Positions 34,701-48,180 of a stretch of 64,000 bases of DNA are shown in pieces. Every line of letters starts with the position of its first letter. Position 1 is the stretch's first letter. A model generated the notes under the pieces. That model saw nothing but the letters and a program-made list of their open reading frames with translations. It did not search any database and was not told the origin of the DNA. The DNA is from Impatiens glandulifera (lineage: Eukaryota; Streptophyta; Magnoliopsida; Ericales; Balsaminaceae). The translations under genes were made by a program, and so were the position numbers. Where the stretch lies: positions 28,925,258-28,989,257 of the forward strand of contig NC_061863.1 in NCBI RefSeq assembly GCF_907164915.1. The letters run 5' to 3'.

Positions 34701-35768
34701 TGGTCTTACCCTTTTTGTTGTCACCAAACGTGATCTTAGGTCCAGAGCAATGTGATATATCAATGAGAAGCCGTCTGTTTCCTATCATATACCTGGAACA
34801 TCCGCTATCAAGATACCATACAGATTCCTCCAGTCCTTCGTTTATTTGTACCTACATAATTAAATATTTACAATATTTTGGTACCCACTTTCAATTGGGT
34901 CATCGGTCAATCAGTCCCTTAGGAATCCATATTTGAGTTATTCTGATGGATTTCCCATTTTGTACTGTAATTAATGCGTATGTTTTTGACTTAGCAAACG
35001 ACTTTCTGCTAGCCACTAATCCTTTAGCTTTTAAAGAAGACTTTCTTTTAAAAGTCCTTGACTTAGAGTCAGGTTTTAAGTTGCCAGACTTATTAGCTGC
35101 TTCTAGCTTATTCTTAAGCCAGCTAACAGTAGGCGGAACATAAACTATTTCATTTTTGAAAGCAACTTCTTCATGAATAGGATAAGATTCAATGTCAGTC
35201 ATACTCCCTTTGACAAAGTTTATAGACTTAAACTTATAAGTTTGAGATTTTGACTTTTTGCAAGACAGATTAGGTCATTGCTGTCAAATCCCAGACCGGA
35301 TCTAGATCCAGCAGGTTTCAACATGCTGATCTGATGTTTGACAACATCTCCTGATCTTGTCCATGCACTAACTACATAGTTTGATCTCTTGTTTTCAGAT
35401 GAAAGAATTTGAATCTGTTCTTTGAGCATCTCATTCTCAGATGAGATCTTTGTTAAATTTTCATCAAAAGAGTTTGATTCAGATTCTTTGTTGGAGGAAA
35501 GAAAAGTTGATTCATATTTAACTTTCATTTCATAAAACACGTTCATGTTGATTGACTGGTACAGAATATTCCTTGCAACATTATCCAGATTGTTGGTCAT
35601 CTTGTCTTCAGTAGTCCACTCACTTCTTGGCTTCGAAATCTTTATGGGGCCATCAGTAATGACGCTCCACATATCACAGTCAAGAGCAGCCAAGTGAGAT
35701 TGCATTCTCATCATCCAATATTCACAGTTTTCCATTGACAGAATAGGGATTTCATTGATGATAGACAT
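31714..35768 (-). pseudogene. Copia gag-pol pseudogene
   Basis: Minus order: Gag from ATG 35768 (SIINEIPILSMENCEYWMM), with an internal deletion after NMNVFYEMK that removes the rest of the UBN2 region and the zinc knuckle; Gag C terminus (KSKTYALITVQNG, 35202-34900); protease (WYLDSGCSRYM, active-site DSG, near 34810); pre-integrase (LWHKRLDHLNFKTI); integrase fragments (33980-33702: SSAKTPQQNNIAKRRVRTLK, ARSMLAESDVPQRFWAEA); RT (33139-32485: [26 protein letters not shown], catalytic YVDDIIFG); RNase H (32094-31734); end NMLGLIDLD with stop at 31714. Many stops and frame changes, worst in integrase. It belongs to the same Gag group as 13700-15112. Confidence 0.9.
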
Positions 35769-35802
35769 GCTTCAGGTTCTTGATGCTTGAGAATAGAAAC
35801 TT

Positions 35803-35815
35803 GGCTCTGATACCA
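35803..35815 (-). promoter_or_regulatory. Primer-binding site, initiator tRNA-Met
   Basis: Minus strand TGGTATCAGAGCC, two bases after the LTR end (ATCA, AT, TGGTATC). It is the standard tRNA-iMet primer site of plant copia elements, without mismatch as far as the motif goes. Confidence 0.9.
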
Positions 35816-35817
35816 AT

Positions 35818-37686
35818 TGATAGGATCGGCTTTATCGATAGAGACGGGGTCTGGCTATGGATGAAGGCTTATGAAAAACAGTTTGAAAGAACTCATGTTA
35901 GGGATTTAATTCACTTTATATTCTACGCAAACACATGTAAACACTTGAAACAGATTCAAGGAAGAATTGTTTACTTGGGTTTGAAGCTCAAGATGAAGTA
36001 TGAAAAGATGGCAGAAATGAAAGAACACAGCAATTTGTTTATGGATGTTCGGAGAAACTCTCCTACGTCACCTCTTCTTCCAACCACTAGAAGGATTCAC
36101 TATAATATGATTTGAATCAAATACAGTTTACACACACTTAGCTCACTATTGAACAGAACACTCTCTGTTCAATTACAAGATGAAGAATATCACTTAGCTA
36201 AAGGTGTTTTTGATTCTAGCTCTCTCTTGATTCACACACAGTACAAACAGAAAGCATCTTCACAGTATGAATATTCAAAGGCTTGATTTCTCTCTCTTCA
36301 AAATATCAGCAAGCAAGATTGTAAAAATTGGCAGTTCGTAAGACAGATTGTCCGATGTTCTTGAGATTTGTTAAATACTGTGAAGGAGCTAACGGTCGAA
36401 TCTTTTAGAATGATACGTGGCACTCTTCCATTGGAAAGCCTCTATTGTACACAGCAGGTTCTAAGCACAAGGATCGTAGTCGTACACCACTGGTAGTGCG
36501 CCGAATATTCCATCAGAGATGTACCTGCAAAATAAGTAATGTGAGGAAAATTTTCTTATGTAGCATTCGTTGGTTGGTTGCATATATCTGTTGTACTGAT
36601 CTTCACTAGAAAGTGGAGCAGGAGTAGGGTACAACTATAACACGTGGGTAGGCATACTTCTTAAACTAAGCATTAGACGTATTTCAGTTAGACGGATTGT
36701 GAAAATCATTCTAATGAAATTCAAATATCCCCGTCTAATAATTGAGTCTATTAGACCGCCAGGTCTAATAGAATTAGACTAACATCTAATTACAATCACT
36801 TCAGACTTGTCTGAGGGAGTTAGACTTACGTCTAACTTTTACTTAATTAGACTACACGTTTAATTATCCAATAACCATTAGACTGCACGTCTAACTCCAT
36901 TGAGTTAGACTGCACGTCTAATTCCGGTTCTACCTCAGACTTGTCTGAAGGAGTTAGACTTACGTCTAACTTTCACAATACATTAGACTACCCGTCTAAT
37001 CTTTCCCTAACCATTAGACTACACGTCTAACTCAACTGAGTTAGACTGCACGTCTAATTCCGGTTCTACGTCAGACTAATCTAAAGGAGTTAGACTCACG
37101 TCTAACTTTCACTTAATTAGACTACACGTCTAATTATCTAATAACCATTACACTGCAAGTTTAACTCCATTGAGTTAGACTGCACGTCTAATTCCGGTTC
37201 TACCTCAGACTAATCTGAAGGAGTTAGACTCACGTCTAATTTTCACAATCTATTAGACTGCACGTCTAACTCCACTGAGTTAGACTACACGTCTAATTCC
37301 GCACATATTAGACTGCACGTCTAACTCTGCTTAGTTAGACTACACGTCTAATTCCATAGATATATTAGACTGCACGTCTAACTCTGCTGAGTTAGACTGT
37401 ACGTCTAATTTCAAATATTTATTAGACCACACGTCTAACTCCGCTGAGTTAGACTTCACGTCTAATTCTATGCATTCATTAGACTGCACGTCTAACTCCG
37501 TTGAGTTAGACTGCACGTCTAATTCTATGCATCTAATGCCAAAATCAGTCTAATGAGTCTCATTAGAGCTAAGTCTTATGAAATATGATTTCGATACACC
37601 TACATCAAAATACATAAGTCATTTCATCATCAAAATTTCAATGGTTAAATTATTTAAACACTTAGTCAAAATAATTTGACCCAACT
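35818..37686 (-). mobile_element. 5' LTR of the minus-strand copia element (family D)
   Basis: On the minus strand it begins (A)GTTGGGTCAAATTATT at 37686, where TG is expected, and ends GCCGATCCTATCA at 35818; about 1.87 kb. It contains the array TTAGACTGCACGTCTAA (36665-37560), the stem ATTGAACAGA/TCTGTTCAAT (36148-36173) and the shared motif (36037-36079). It is the same family as the LTR at 58432-60416. The outer edge joins the large tandem array directly, 21 bp into a unit. Confidence 0.85.
36665..37560 (-). repeat. TTAGACTGCACGTCTAA-type palindrome array
   Basis: Alternating TTAGAC and GTCTAA half-sites with GTGCA/TGCAC spacers, joined by CTCAACGGAG-like linkers and GGTTCTACCTCAGAC blocks. 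The half-sites equal those of the other LTR families, with another spacer. Confidence 0.85.
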
Positions 37687-40430
37687 GACATATAACATAC
37701 TATTAATACATATCGTATCATAAACTTCAAAAATATTTTTGTATTGTATTTCATGTTTGTTTTAAGTGAAAGATTAATAAATTTTTATTTCTTAATAATA
37801 ATTTATTTTCTGAATTTGTGTTCTCCTTTTTAACTTAAGTACTTTAAATTTAAATAAGACTCTTAAATATGAGTGAAGGTGTCCTTCAACGTAGACACTT
37901 TAATGGATGAACACATGCCCTTTAATGGATGAACACATGCCCGTTACTAATGTTTGGGTGTAGATCATTGAGGTTATTTGTAATTATAAGAATTTTGTTT
38001 ATTTTTAATATACATGTAAGTTTAGAAGTGGAAAAGATTCATTTATAATGTTTTTTATCAATCCTCTATGTCAACTTTGCAAACATGGATTATTGTTATA
38101 CAATACAAATTAATAACAGTTCTCTTTAAATATTATCAATTAATGGTCAATAGTTATATGTTGAGAGAAAATAAATTTTCAACTTTATACACATGTTAAT
38201 TTTGAGCTTGTACATTGAATATGAAGGTAAAAATGGTATAACCGTTTTATCAACATATATAAAAAAACAAATGAAGAAAGATTCAATTTTTCGCTCATTA
38301 TGTGTAATTTGAATTTAAATCTTACATGTAAATATTGTCTATTGTTGACCATGTAAATTAATTTACTATACATGTTAGAAAATAAATGATTATGGGTTTA
38401 AAGTGGTAAAAATAAAATTTCTAATTCTTTCTAAATGTTAATTTGAAAATAAAATCTTATGTAATAGTTTATTATTTCAAACATACATATGTGGAAAAGA
38501 ATTTGAAAGAAATATTTAAAATGGTGTAATATCTTTGTGATAATTACTAAACTATAATTCTTACATTACAAAATTACCTAAAATAAAACATTTGAAAATA
38601 TTTGAACAATGTGAAGATATTAAAGTGGTCTCAACTGTTTGACTACATTAATAAAACTTCTTATTCGAAGGAAGGGAAAATGAAAATTTCAAATTCTTCC
38701 TTTCACGTAACTGATACTTTATAAACCACCAAAAAATATTTATTTGCGTTCACATAATATTGGTATAAGTCTATAAAAAATCAAATTATTTTAGTTTAAA
38801 TTATTGTGTTTACATAATATTATTCAGGATTTTTTGCGTTTCGCTCTTTATTTTTATAAAAATAAATAATTAATATTTTTTCCATTAATTTAACATTTTA
38901 AGTTATTTAATTAAATATTTTTTTGACTAATAAAAATTTTAAAATTCACGTTTGAAGAAAACCACACCAAATATTTTTCCGTTAATAAAAAATATTGTTG
39001 GAAATAGATAAAATAAATAAATGTACCTAACTGTCCAAAAATTTAAGTATCTTTAATAAAAGTTTCAAACATTAATCTCACCTAACTAATTAAAAATTAA
39101 TTTAAATTTGTTTTTAATAATAATAAGGGTTCAAACTTATCACTATGCTAATTTCTTATCTCAAAGACTAGCTATCTATTACTAATTTAAATAAAATTTA
39201 TTAATTTCACACATATACATAATACGACAAAGAAATTAAACAGGTTCATACTCATACCAAATACAACACAAAATTTAAATGTTTCACATTTATACATTAT
39301 ACCACAAAAAATTCAAGTGTTTCAAGGTTTATGATTTTTTGGATTCTAATTGTAGATATATAGTCTAATATATTGTTGAGTAGATTTCGTAATACTTGGG
39401 TTTGAAGTTTTTTAAAATATTTTTAATCTTGTTAAAATTTGACTATTGTTCCATATATATATATATATCATAATCTAGCTAACTTTTGATTATTTTATAT
39501 AAATTATTAGAAAATATATCTTACTATTAAAGCTTATAATATCTAAAATTTCTATTAATTGTATTTTCTCATTGTTTGTTTTAGTGCGATATTATTCAAT
39601 TCAGTTGTTTTTATGCTATATAGAAATTAGCATTAACTTATCAACTATTACCTTCACTTCAACTTAAAGCGTTCTAAGTGAGATTATAACACATTACTCT
39701 TTTAGAAACCACATTTTTGATACTTGAAATACTTCTGTGATTAATACTATAAACAAATTCGTAGTTCCTTTCAAAATAGTGACTCAAAATTGATTGGATT
39801 TGAAGTCTTTTTAAAAAAAAATAAACTTCTAACTTTTATTTAGAAAAAAAACATTATTCTATATTATGATAATATTATTGTTAAATATGAAGTAAAATAA
39901 ATCTTTCATTAAAATTTTAAATATAACTTATAATATTAACGTATGTATTCTTAGAGTGAGTGTATTAAATATGTTTGACATTTCAAATAATTTTAAAAAT
40001 AAAAAAATTGATTTAAAACTCTTTATGTCCCAAATTAAGTTATATTATGATTAAATATTTGAGTATAATTAAAAATAAATTGACACTCACCATTTTGATA
40101 GGCATTAATATATTTAATAAAAAGATTAAATATATAATCAATTATTAAGAATATTTCTTCTTCAAAATTAAAATATATGTACTTTTTTATTTACGTTAAT
40201 TAATTTAAAATGTTTTTATAGTATTTTATATTTTATTTTTATTTATTATAATATTTTGAAATTTATGTTTATTTTAAGAAAATATTTTTAAAGAGATATA
40301 TATGAAAAGAATAAAATATTAAATATTTCTCAATACAAATAAATATTTATGTTCTTTTTTAATAAATTATGTAAATCTAATTTTATATTACACATAAAAT
40401 TTATTTCTAGAATCTAAGTATGAATTACAA

Positions 40431-40476
<46 letters not shown>

Positions 40477-40686
40477 AAATGAATAAAAAAAATATTAAAT
40501 ATATCAATTTCTAAACACAAACTTATATTTTTTTATTTAATTACGCAAATCTATTTTTATATTACACATAAAAAATATTTATATAATCCAAGTATGATTA
40601 CAACAAGATTAATATAATTTTAATGTTGATTTATTATTATTTTTTTATGAAAATTCAAGAAGGATCTAGAATACTCTATAGAGATG

Positions 40687-40874
40687 TATAAATAAAGAAG
40701 TTATTTTAATATTCTCCCTCACACTCTCAAATCTTCTCTAATTCCTTTCTCTATGATTCATTTTTTATTTTACAGTATTATTTTCAATCACAATTTTAAA
40801 GTCCATTAATGTTATATGTACATCTGCAATGAGAGAAATATCCTAAACTAATTATTAAACTTGTCTTTTTGCAG
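40687..40874 (+). promoter_or_regulatory. TATA box, leader and splice-acceptor-like site of the array unit
   Basis: TATAAATA (40687-40694) is followed by a CT-rich stretch (CTCCCTCACACTCTCAAATC), and about 170 bp later by CTAATTATTAAA and CTTGTCTTTTTGCAG ending at 40874, a good branch/pyrimidine-tract/AG acceptor. The same set recurs in other units, with TATAAATA at 44162, 47559, 51031 and 57075; unit 5 has lost it. After the acceptor comes ATGAACTAG, i.e. a start codon followed by one codon and a stop, so no protein is evident. It looks like the 5' part of a transcription unit. Confidence 0.45.
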
Positions 40875-41251
40875 CATGAACTAGAAGTTAATGATTTTTT
40901 TATTACCTATAATCGACATCAAGAAGCTAGGATCAATCTCGACAATCATATTTGAAGACTCCTTCAATCTTGAACTATTCATTTTATTTTTTTCAATTAA
41001 TTATCTTCTTTCGTTAATACGAAATCTTATATTTACGAGAATTTATTATTGGTAATGGTTACAAAGAGGGCACATAAGAACAATGATTTTAAAAAGCATT
41101 AATATGCAATAATTTTTATTTGAGAAGAATGCAGTAAAAAAATCTATATGTTTCGAGGTTTAGGTTATGTTAGAAGTATCAATAATAAGGTATATGTTTA
41201 TGTTGTTTTATATAGACTAATTAAAAATTAGTAAGATTTATCTATATTTGT

Positions 41252-41299
41252 GTTTGATGTTTGCGAACATCAAACCCGGGTATATTTTAATCTAACTAA
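41252..41299 (+). other. Hairpin and CTAA near the unit edge (Helitron-like terminus?)
   Basis: A perfect 10-bp stem (GTTTGATGTT/AACATCAAAC, loop TGCG) at 41252-41275 is followed 16-20 bp later by CTAACTAA and a T, and 9 bp further by TCTCTATATAAACC, the next unit start. Helitrons end in a hairpin, then CTRR before a T, and begin with TC. The distances are slightly long and there is a 9-bp filler, so this is only suggestive. Confidence 0.35.
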
Positions 41300-41308
41300 T
41301 TTGTGATG

Positions 41309-43910
41309 TCTCTATATAAACCATCATAGACATATAACCTACTATTAATACATATGTATCATAAACTTCAAAAATATTTTTGTATTATATTTCATGTTTG
41401 TTTTAAGTGCAAGATTAATACATTTTTATTTCTTAATAATAATTTATTTTTTTGAATTTGTGTTCTCCTTTTTAACTGAAGTACTTTAAATCATTTACAA
41501 TATACATGTTAGTTTAGAAGTGGAAAAGATTCATTTATAATTTTTTTTTATCAATCCTCTATTTAACTTTGCAAACATGTATTATTGTTATACAATACAA
41601 ATTAATAACAGTTCTCTTTAAATATTATCAATTAATGGTAAATAGTTATATGTTGAGAGAAAATAAATTTTCAACTTTATACACATGTTAATTTTGAGCT
41701 TGTATATTGAATATGAAGGTAAAAATGGTATAACCGTTTTATTCAGATCAACAAATATTAAAAACAAATGAAGAAAGATTCATTTTTTCGCTCATTATGT
41801 GTAATTTGAATTTAAATCTTACATGTAAATATTGGCAATTGTTGACCATGTGAATTAATTAACTATACACGTTAGAAAATAAATGATTATGGGTTTAAAG
41901 TGGTAAAAATAAAATTTCTAATTCTTTATAAACATTAATTTGAAAATAAAATCTTATGTAATAGTTTATTATTTCAAGCTTACATATGTGGAAATGAATT
42001 TGAAAGAAATATTTAAAATGGTGTAATATCTTTGTGATAATTACTAAACTATAATTCTTACATTATAAAATTACATCAAATAACACATTTTAAAATATCT
42101 GAATAATGTGAAGATATTAAAGTGGTCTCAACTGTTTGACTACATTAATAAAACTTCTTATTGAAGGAAGGGAAAATGAAAATTTCAAATTCTTCCTTTC
42201 ACTTAACTAATACTTTATAAACCATCAATAAATATTTATTTGCGTTCACATAATATTGGTATAAGTCTATAAAAAATCAAATTATTTTAGTTTAAATTAT
42301 TGTGTTTACATAATATTATTCAAGATTTTTTGCGTTTCTCTCTTTATATTATAAAAATAAATAATTAATATTTTTCCATTAATTTAACATTTTAAGTTAT
42401 TTAATTAAATATCTTTTTGACTAATAAAAATTTTCAAATTCACGTTTAAAGAAAACCACACCAAATATTTCTCCGTTAATAAAAAATATTGTTGGAAATA
42501 GATAAAATAAATAAATGTACCTAACTGTCCAAAAATTTAAGTATCTTTAATAAAAGTTTCAAACATTAATCTCACCTAACTAATTAAAAATTAATTTAAA
42601 TTTGTTTTTAATAATAATAAGGGTTCAAACTTATCACTATACTAATTTCTTATCTCAAAGACTAGCTATCTATTACTAATTTAAATAAAATTTATTAATT
42701 TCACACATATACATAATACGACAAAGAAATTAAACAGGTTCATACTCATACCAAATACAACACAAAATTTAAATGTTTCACATTTATACATTATACAACA
42801 AAAAATTCAAGTGTTTCAAGGTTTATGATTTTTTGGATTCTAATTGTAGATATATAGTCTAATATATTGTTGAGTAGATTTCGTAATACTTGTGTTTGAA
42901 GTTTTTTAAAATATTTTTAATCTTGTTAAAATTTGACTATTGTTCCATATATATATATCATAATCTAGCTAACTTTTGATTATTTTATATAAATTATATC
43001 TTACTATTAAAGCTTATGATATCTAAAATTTCTATTAATTGTATTTTCTCATTGTTTGTTTTAGTGCGATATTATTCAATTCAGTTATGTTTTTATGCTA
43101 TATAGAAATTAGCATTAACTTATCAACTATTACCTTCACTTCAACTTAAAGCGTTCTAAGTGAGATTATAACACATTACTCTTTTAGAAACCACATTCTT
43201 GATACTTAAAATACTTCTGTGAAATACTATAAACAAATTCGTAGTTCCTTTCAAAATAGTGACTCAAAATTGATTGGATTTGAAGTCTTTTTAAAAAAAA
43301 ATAAACTTCTAACTTTTATTTAGAAAAAAAACATTATTCTATATTATGATAATATTATTGTTAAATATGAAGTAAAATAAATCTTTCATTAAAATTTTAA
43401 ATATAACTTATAACATTAACGTATGTATTCTTAGAGTGAGTGTATTAAATATGTTTGACATTTCAAATAAATTTAAAAATAAAAAAATTGATTTAAAACT
43501 CTTTAGGTCCCAAATTAAGTTATATTATGATTAAATATTTGAGTATAATTAAAAATAAATTGACACTCACCATTTTGATAGGCATTAATATATGTAATAA
43601 AAAGATTAAATATATAATCAATTATTAAGAATATTTCTTCTTCAAAATTAAAATATATGTACTTTTTTATTTACGTTAATTAATTTAAAATGTTTTTATA
43701 GTATTTTATATTTTATTTTTATTTATTGTAATATTTTGAAATTTATGTTTATTTTAAGAAAATATTTTTAAAGAGATATATATGAAAAGAATAAAATATT
43801 AAATATTTCTCAATATAAATAAATATTTATGTTCTTTTTTAATAAATTATGAAAATCTAATTTTATATTACACATAAAATTTATTTCTAGAATCTAAGTA
43901 TGAATTACAA

Positions 43911-43950
<40 letters not shown>

Positions 43951-44783
43951 AAATGAATAAAAAAAATATTAAATATATCAATTTCTAAACACAAACTTAT
44001 ATTTTTTTATTTAATTACGCAAATCTATTTTTATATTACACATAAAAAATATTTATATAATCCAAGTATGATTACAACAAGATTAATATAATTTTAATGT
44101 TGATTTATTATTATTTTTTTTATGAAAATTCAAGAAGGATCTAGAATACTCTATAGAGATGTATAAATAAAGAAGTTATTTTAATATTCTCCCTCACACT
44201 CTCAAATCTTCTCTAATTCATTTCTCTATGATTCATTTTTTTATTTTACAGTATTATTTTCAATCACAATTTTAAAGTCCATTAATGTTATATGTACATC
44301 TGCAATGAGAGAAATATCCTAAACTAATTATTAAACTTGTCTTTTTGCAGCATGAACTAGAAGTTAATGATTTTTTTATTACCTATAATCGACATCAAGA
44401 AGCTAGGATCAATCTCGACAATCATATTTGAAGACTCCTTCAATCTTGAACTATTCATTTTATTTTTTTGATTAATTATCTTCTTTCGTTAATACGAAAT
44501 CTTATATTTACGAGAATTTATTATTGGTAATGGTTACAAAGAGGGCACATAAGAACAATGATTTTAAAAAGCATTAATATGCAATAATTTTTATTTGAGA
44601 AGAATGCAGTAAAAAAATCTATATGTTTCGAGGTTTAGGTTATGTTAGAAGTATCAATAATAAGGTATATGTTTATGTTGTTTTATATAGACTAATTAAA
44701 AATTAGTAAGATTTATCTATATTTGTGTTTGATGTTTGCGAACATCAAACCCGAGTATATTTTAATCTAACTAATTTGTGATG
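41309..44783 (+). repeat. Array unit 2 (short type)
   Basis: Collinear with unit 1 except that the 140-bp segment is absent: AACTGAAGTACTTTAAATCA runs straight into the TTTACAATATACATG region. TA run about 34 bp near 43915-43948. Confidence 0.85.
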
Positions 44784-47700
44784 TCTCTATATAAACCATC
44801 ATAGACATATAACCTACTATTAATATTAATACATATGTATCATAAACTTCAAAAATATTTTTGTATTGTATTTCATGTTTGTTTTAAGTGCAAGATTAAT
44901 ACATTTTTATTTCTTAATAATAATTTATTTTTTTGAATTTGTGTTCTCCTTTTTAACTGAAGTACTTTAAATCATTTACAATATACATGTTAGTTTAGAA
45001 GTGGAAAAGATTCATTTATAATTTTTTTTTATCAATCCTCTATTTAACTTTGCAAACATGTATTATTGTTATACAATACAAATAAATTTTCAACTTTATT
45101 CACATGTTAATTTTGAGCTTGTATATTGAATATGAAGGTAAAAATGGTATAACCGTTTTATTCAGATCAACAAATATTAAAAACAAATGAAGAAAGATTC
45201 ATTTTTTTGCTCATTATGTGTAATTTGAATTTAAATCTTACATGTAAATATTGGCAATTGTTGACCATGTGAATTAATTAACTATACACGTTAGAAAATA
45301 AATGATTATGGGTTTAAAGTAGTAAAAATAAAATTTCTAATTCTTTCTAAACTTTAATTTGAAAATAAAATCTTATGTAATAGTTTATTATTTCAAACTT
45401 ACATATGTGGAAATGAATTTGAAAGAAATATTTAAAATGGTGTAATATCTTTGTGATAATTACTAAACTATAATTCTTACATTATAAAATTACATTAAAT
45501 AAAACATTTTAAAATATCTGAACAATGTGAAGATATTAAAGTGGTCTCAACTGTTTGACTACATTAATAAAACATCTTATTCGAAGGAAGGGAAAATGAA
45601 AATTTCAAATTCTTCCTTTCACTTAACTAATACTTTATAAACCACCAATAAATATTTATTTGCGTTCACATAATATTGGTATAAGTCTATAAAAAATCAA
45701 ATTATTTTAGTTTAAATTATTGTGTTTACATAATATTATTCAAGATTTTTTGCGTTTCTCTCTTTATATTATAAAAATAAATAATTAATATTTTTCCATT
45801 AATTTAACATTTTAAGTTATTTAATTAAATATCTTTTTGACTAATAAAAATTTTCAAATTCACGTTTGAAGAAAACCACACCAAATATTTCTCCGTTAAT
45901 AAAAAATATTATTGAAAATAGATAAATTAAATAAATGTACCTAACTGTCCAAAAATTTATATATCTTTAATAAAAGTTTCAAACATTAATTTCACCTAAC
46001 TAATTAAAAGTTAATTTAAATTTGTTTTTAATAATAATAAGGGTTCAAACTTATCACTATACTAATTTCTTATCTCAAAGACTAGCTATCTATTACTAAT
46101 TTAAATAAAATTTATTAATTTCACACATATACATAATACGAAAAAGAAATTCAAGAGTTTCATACTCATACCAAATACGACACAAAATTTAAATGTTTCA
46201 CATTTATACATTATACGACAAAAAATTCAAGTGTTTCAAGGTTTATGATTTTTTGGAATTCTAATTGTAGATATATAGTCTAATATATTGTTGAGTAGAT
46301 TTCGTAATACTTGTGTTTGAAGTTTTTTAAAAATTTTTGATCTTTTTAAAATATGACTATTGTTCCATATATATATATCTTAATCTAGCTAACTTTTGAT
46401 TATTTTATATAAATTATTATAAAATATATCTTACTATTAAAGCTTATAATATCTAAAATTTCTATTAATTGTATATTCTCATTGTTTGTTTTAGTGCGAT
46501 ATTATTCAATTCAGTTATGTTTTTATGCTATATAGAAATTAGCATTAACTTATCAACTATTACCTTCACTTCAACTTAAAGCGCTCTAAGTGAGATTATA
46601 ACACATTACTCTTATCTTTTAGAAACCACATTCTTGATACTTGAAATACTTCTGTGACTAATACTATAAACAAATTCATAGTTCCTTTCAAAATAGTGAC
46701 TCAAAATTGATTGGATTTGAAGTCTTTTTAAAAAAAAATAAACTTCTAACTTTTATTTAGAAAAAAAACATTATTCTATATTATGATAATATTATTGTTA
46801 AATATGAAGTAAAATAAATCTTTAATTAAATTTTTAAATATAACTTATAATATTATAATATAAATTATAATATTAAATATGTTTGACATTTCAAATAAAT
46901 TTAAAAATAAAAAAAAATGATTTAAAGCTCTTTATGTCCCAAATTAAGTTATATTATGATTACATATTTGAGTATAATTAAAAATAAATTGACACTCACC
47001 ATTTTGATAGGCATTAATATATGTAATAAAAAGATTAAATATATAATAAATTATTAAGAATATTTCTTCTTCAAAATTAAAATATATGTACTTTTTTATT
47101 TACGTTAATTAATTTAAAATGTTTTTATAGTATTTTATATTATTGTAATATTTTGAAATTTATGTTTATTATAAGAAAATATCTTTAAAGATATATATAT
47201 GAAAAGAATAAAGTATTAAATATTTCTCAATCTAAATAAATATTTATGTTCTTTTTTAATAAATTATGTAAATCTAATTTTATATTACACATAAAATTTA
47301 TTTCTAGAATCTAAGTATGAATTACAAATATATATATATATATGGAAATGAATAAAAAAAATATTAAATATATCAATTTCTAAACACAAACTTATATTTT
47401 TTTATTTAATTACGCAAATATATTTTTATATTACACATAAAAGTTATTTATATAATCCAAGTATAATTACAACAAGATTAATATAATTTTAATGTTGATT
47501 TATTATTATTTTTTTTTTATGTAAATTCAAGAAGGATCTAGAATACTCTATAGAGATGTATAAATAAAGAAGTTATTTTAACATTCTCCCTCACACTCTC
47601 AAATCTTCTCTAATTCATTTCTCTATGATTCATTTTTTATTTTACAGTATTATTTTCAATCACAATTTTAAAGTCCATTAATGTTATATGTACATCTGCA

Positions 47701-48180
47701 ATGAGAGAAATATCCAAAACTAATTATTAAACTTGTCTTTTTGCAGCGTGAACTAGAAGTTAATGATTTTTTTATTACCTATAATCGACATCAAGAAGCT
47801 AGGATCAATCTCGACAATCATATTTGAAGACTCCTCCAATCTTGATCTATTCATTTTATTTTTTTCAAATAATTATCTTCTTTCGTTAATACGAAATCTT
47901 ATATTTACGAGAATTTATTATTGGTAATGGTTACAAAGAGGGAACACAAGAACAATGATTTTAAAAAGCATTAATATGCAATAATTTTTATTTGAGAAGA
48001 ATGCAGTAAAAAAATCTATATGTTTCGAGGTTTAGGTTATGTTAGAAGTATCAATAATAAGGTATATGTTTATGTTGTTTTATATAGACTAATTACAAAT
48101 TAGTAAGATTTATCTATATTTGTGTTTTATGTTTGCGAACATCAAACCCGGGTATATTTTAATCTAACTAATTTGTGATG
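44784..48180 (+). repeat. Array unit 3 (short type)
   Basis: Short type like unit 2, with an extra deletion of about 60 bp near 45075 (the TAATAACAGTTCTC...GTTGAGAG part is gone) and a deletion near 46860 in the ATTAACGTATGTATTC region. TA run down to about 18 bp (47325-47343). Confidence 0.85.

Larger units (their letters stand above)
37687..41308 (+). repeat. Array unit 1 (long type)
   Basis: The left end is cut 21 bp into the unit by the LTR at 35818-37686. It contains the segment of about 140 bp around 37855-37990 (TGTCCTTCAACGTAGACAC, then GATGAACACATGCCC), missing from units 2-4, and a small local duplication of ATGGATGAACACATGCCC. Longest TA run of the array (about 40 bp near 40435-40474). 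Confidence 0.85.
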
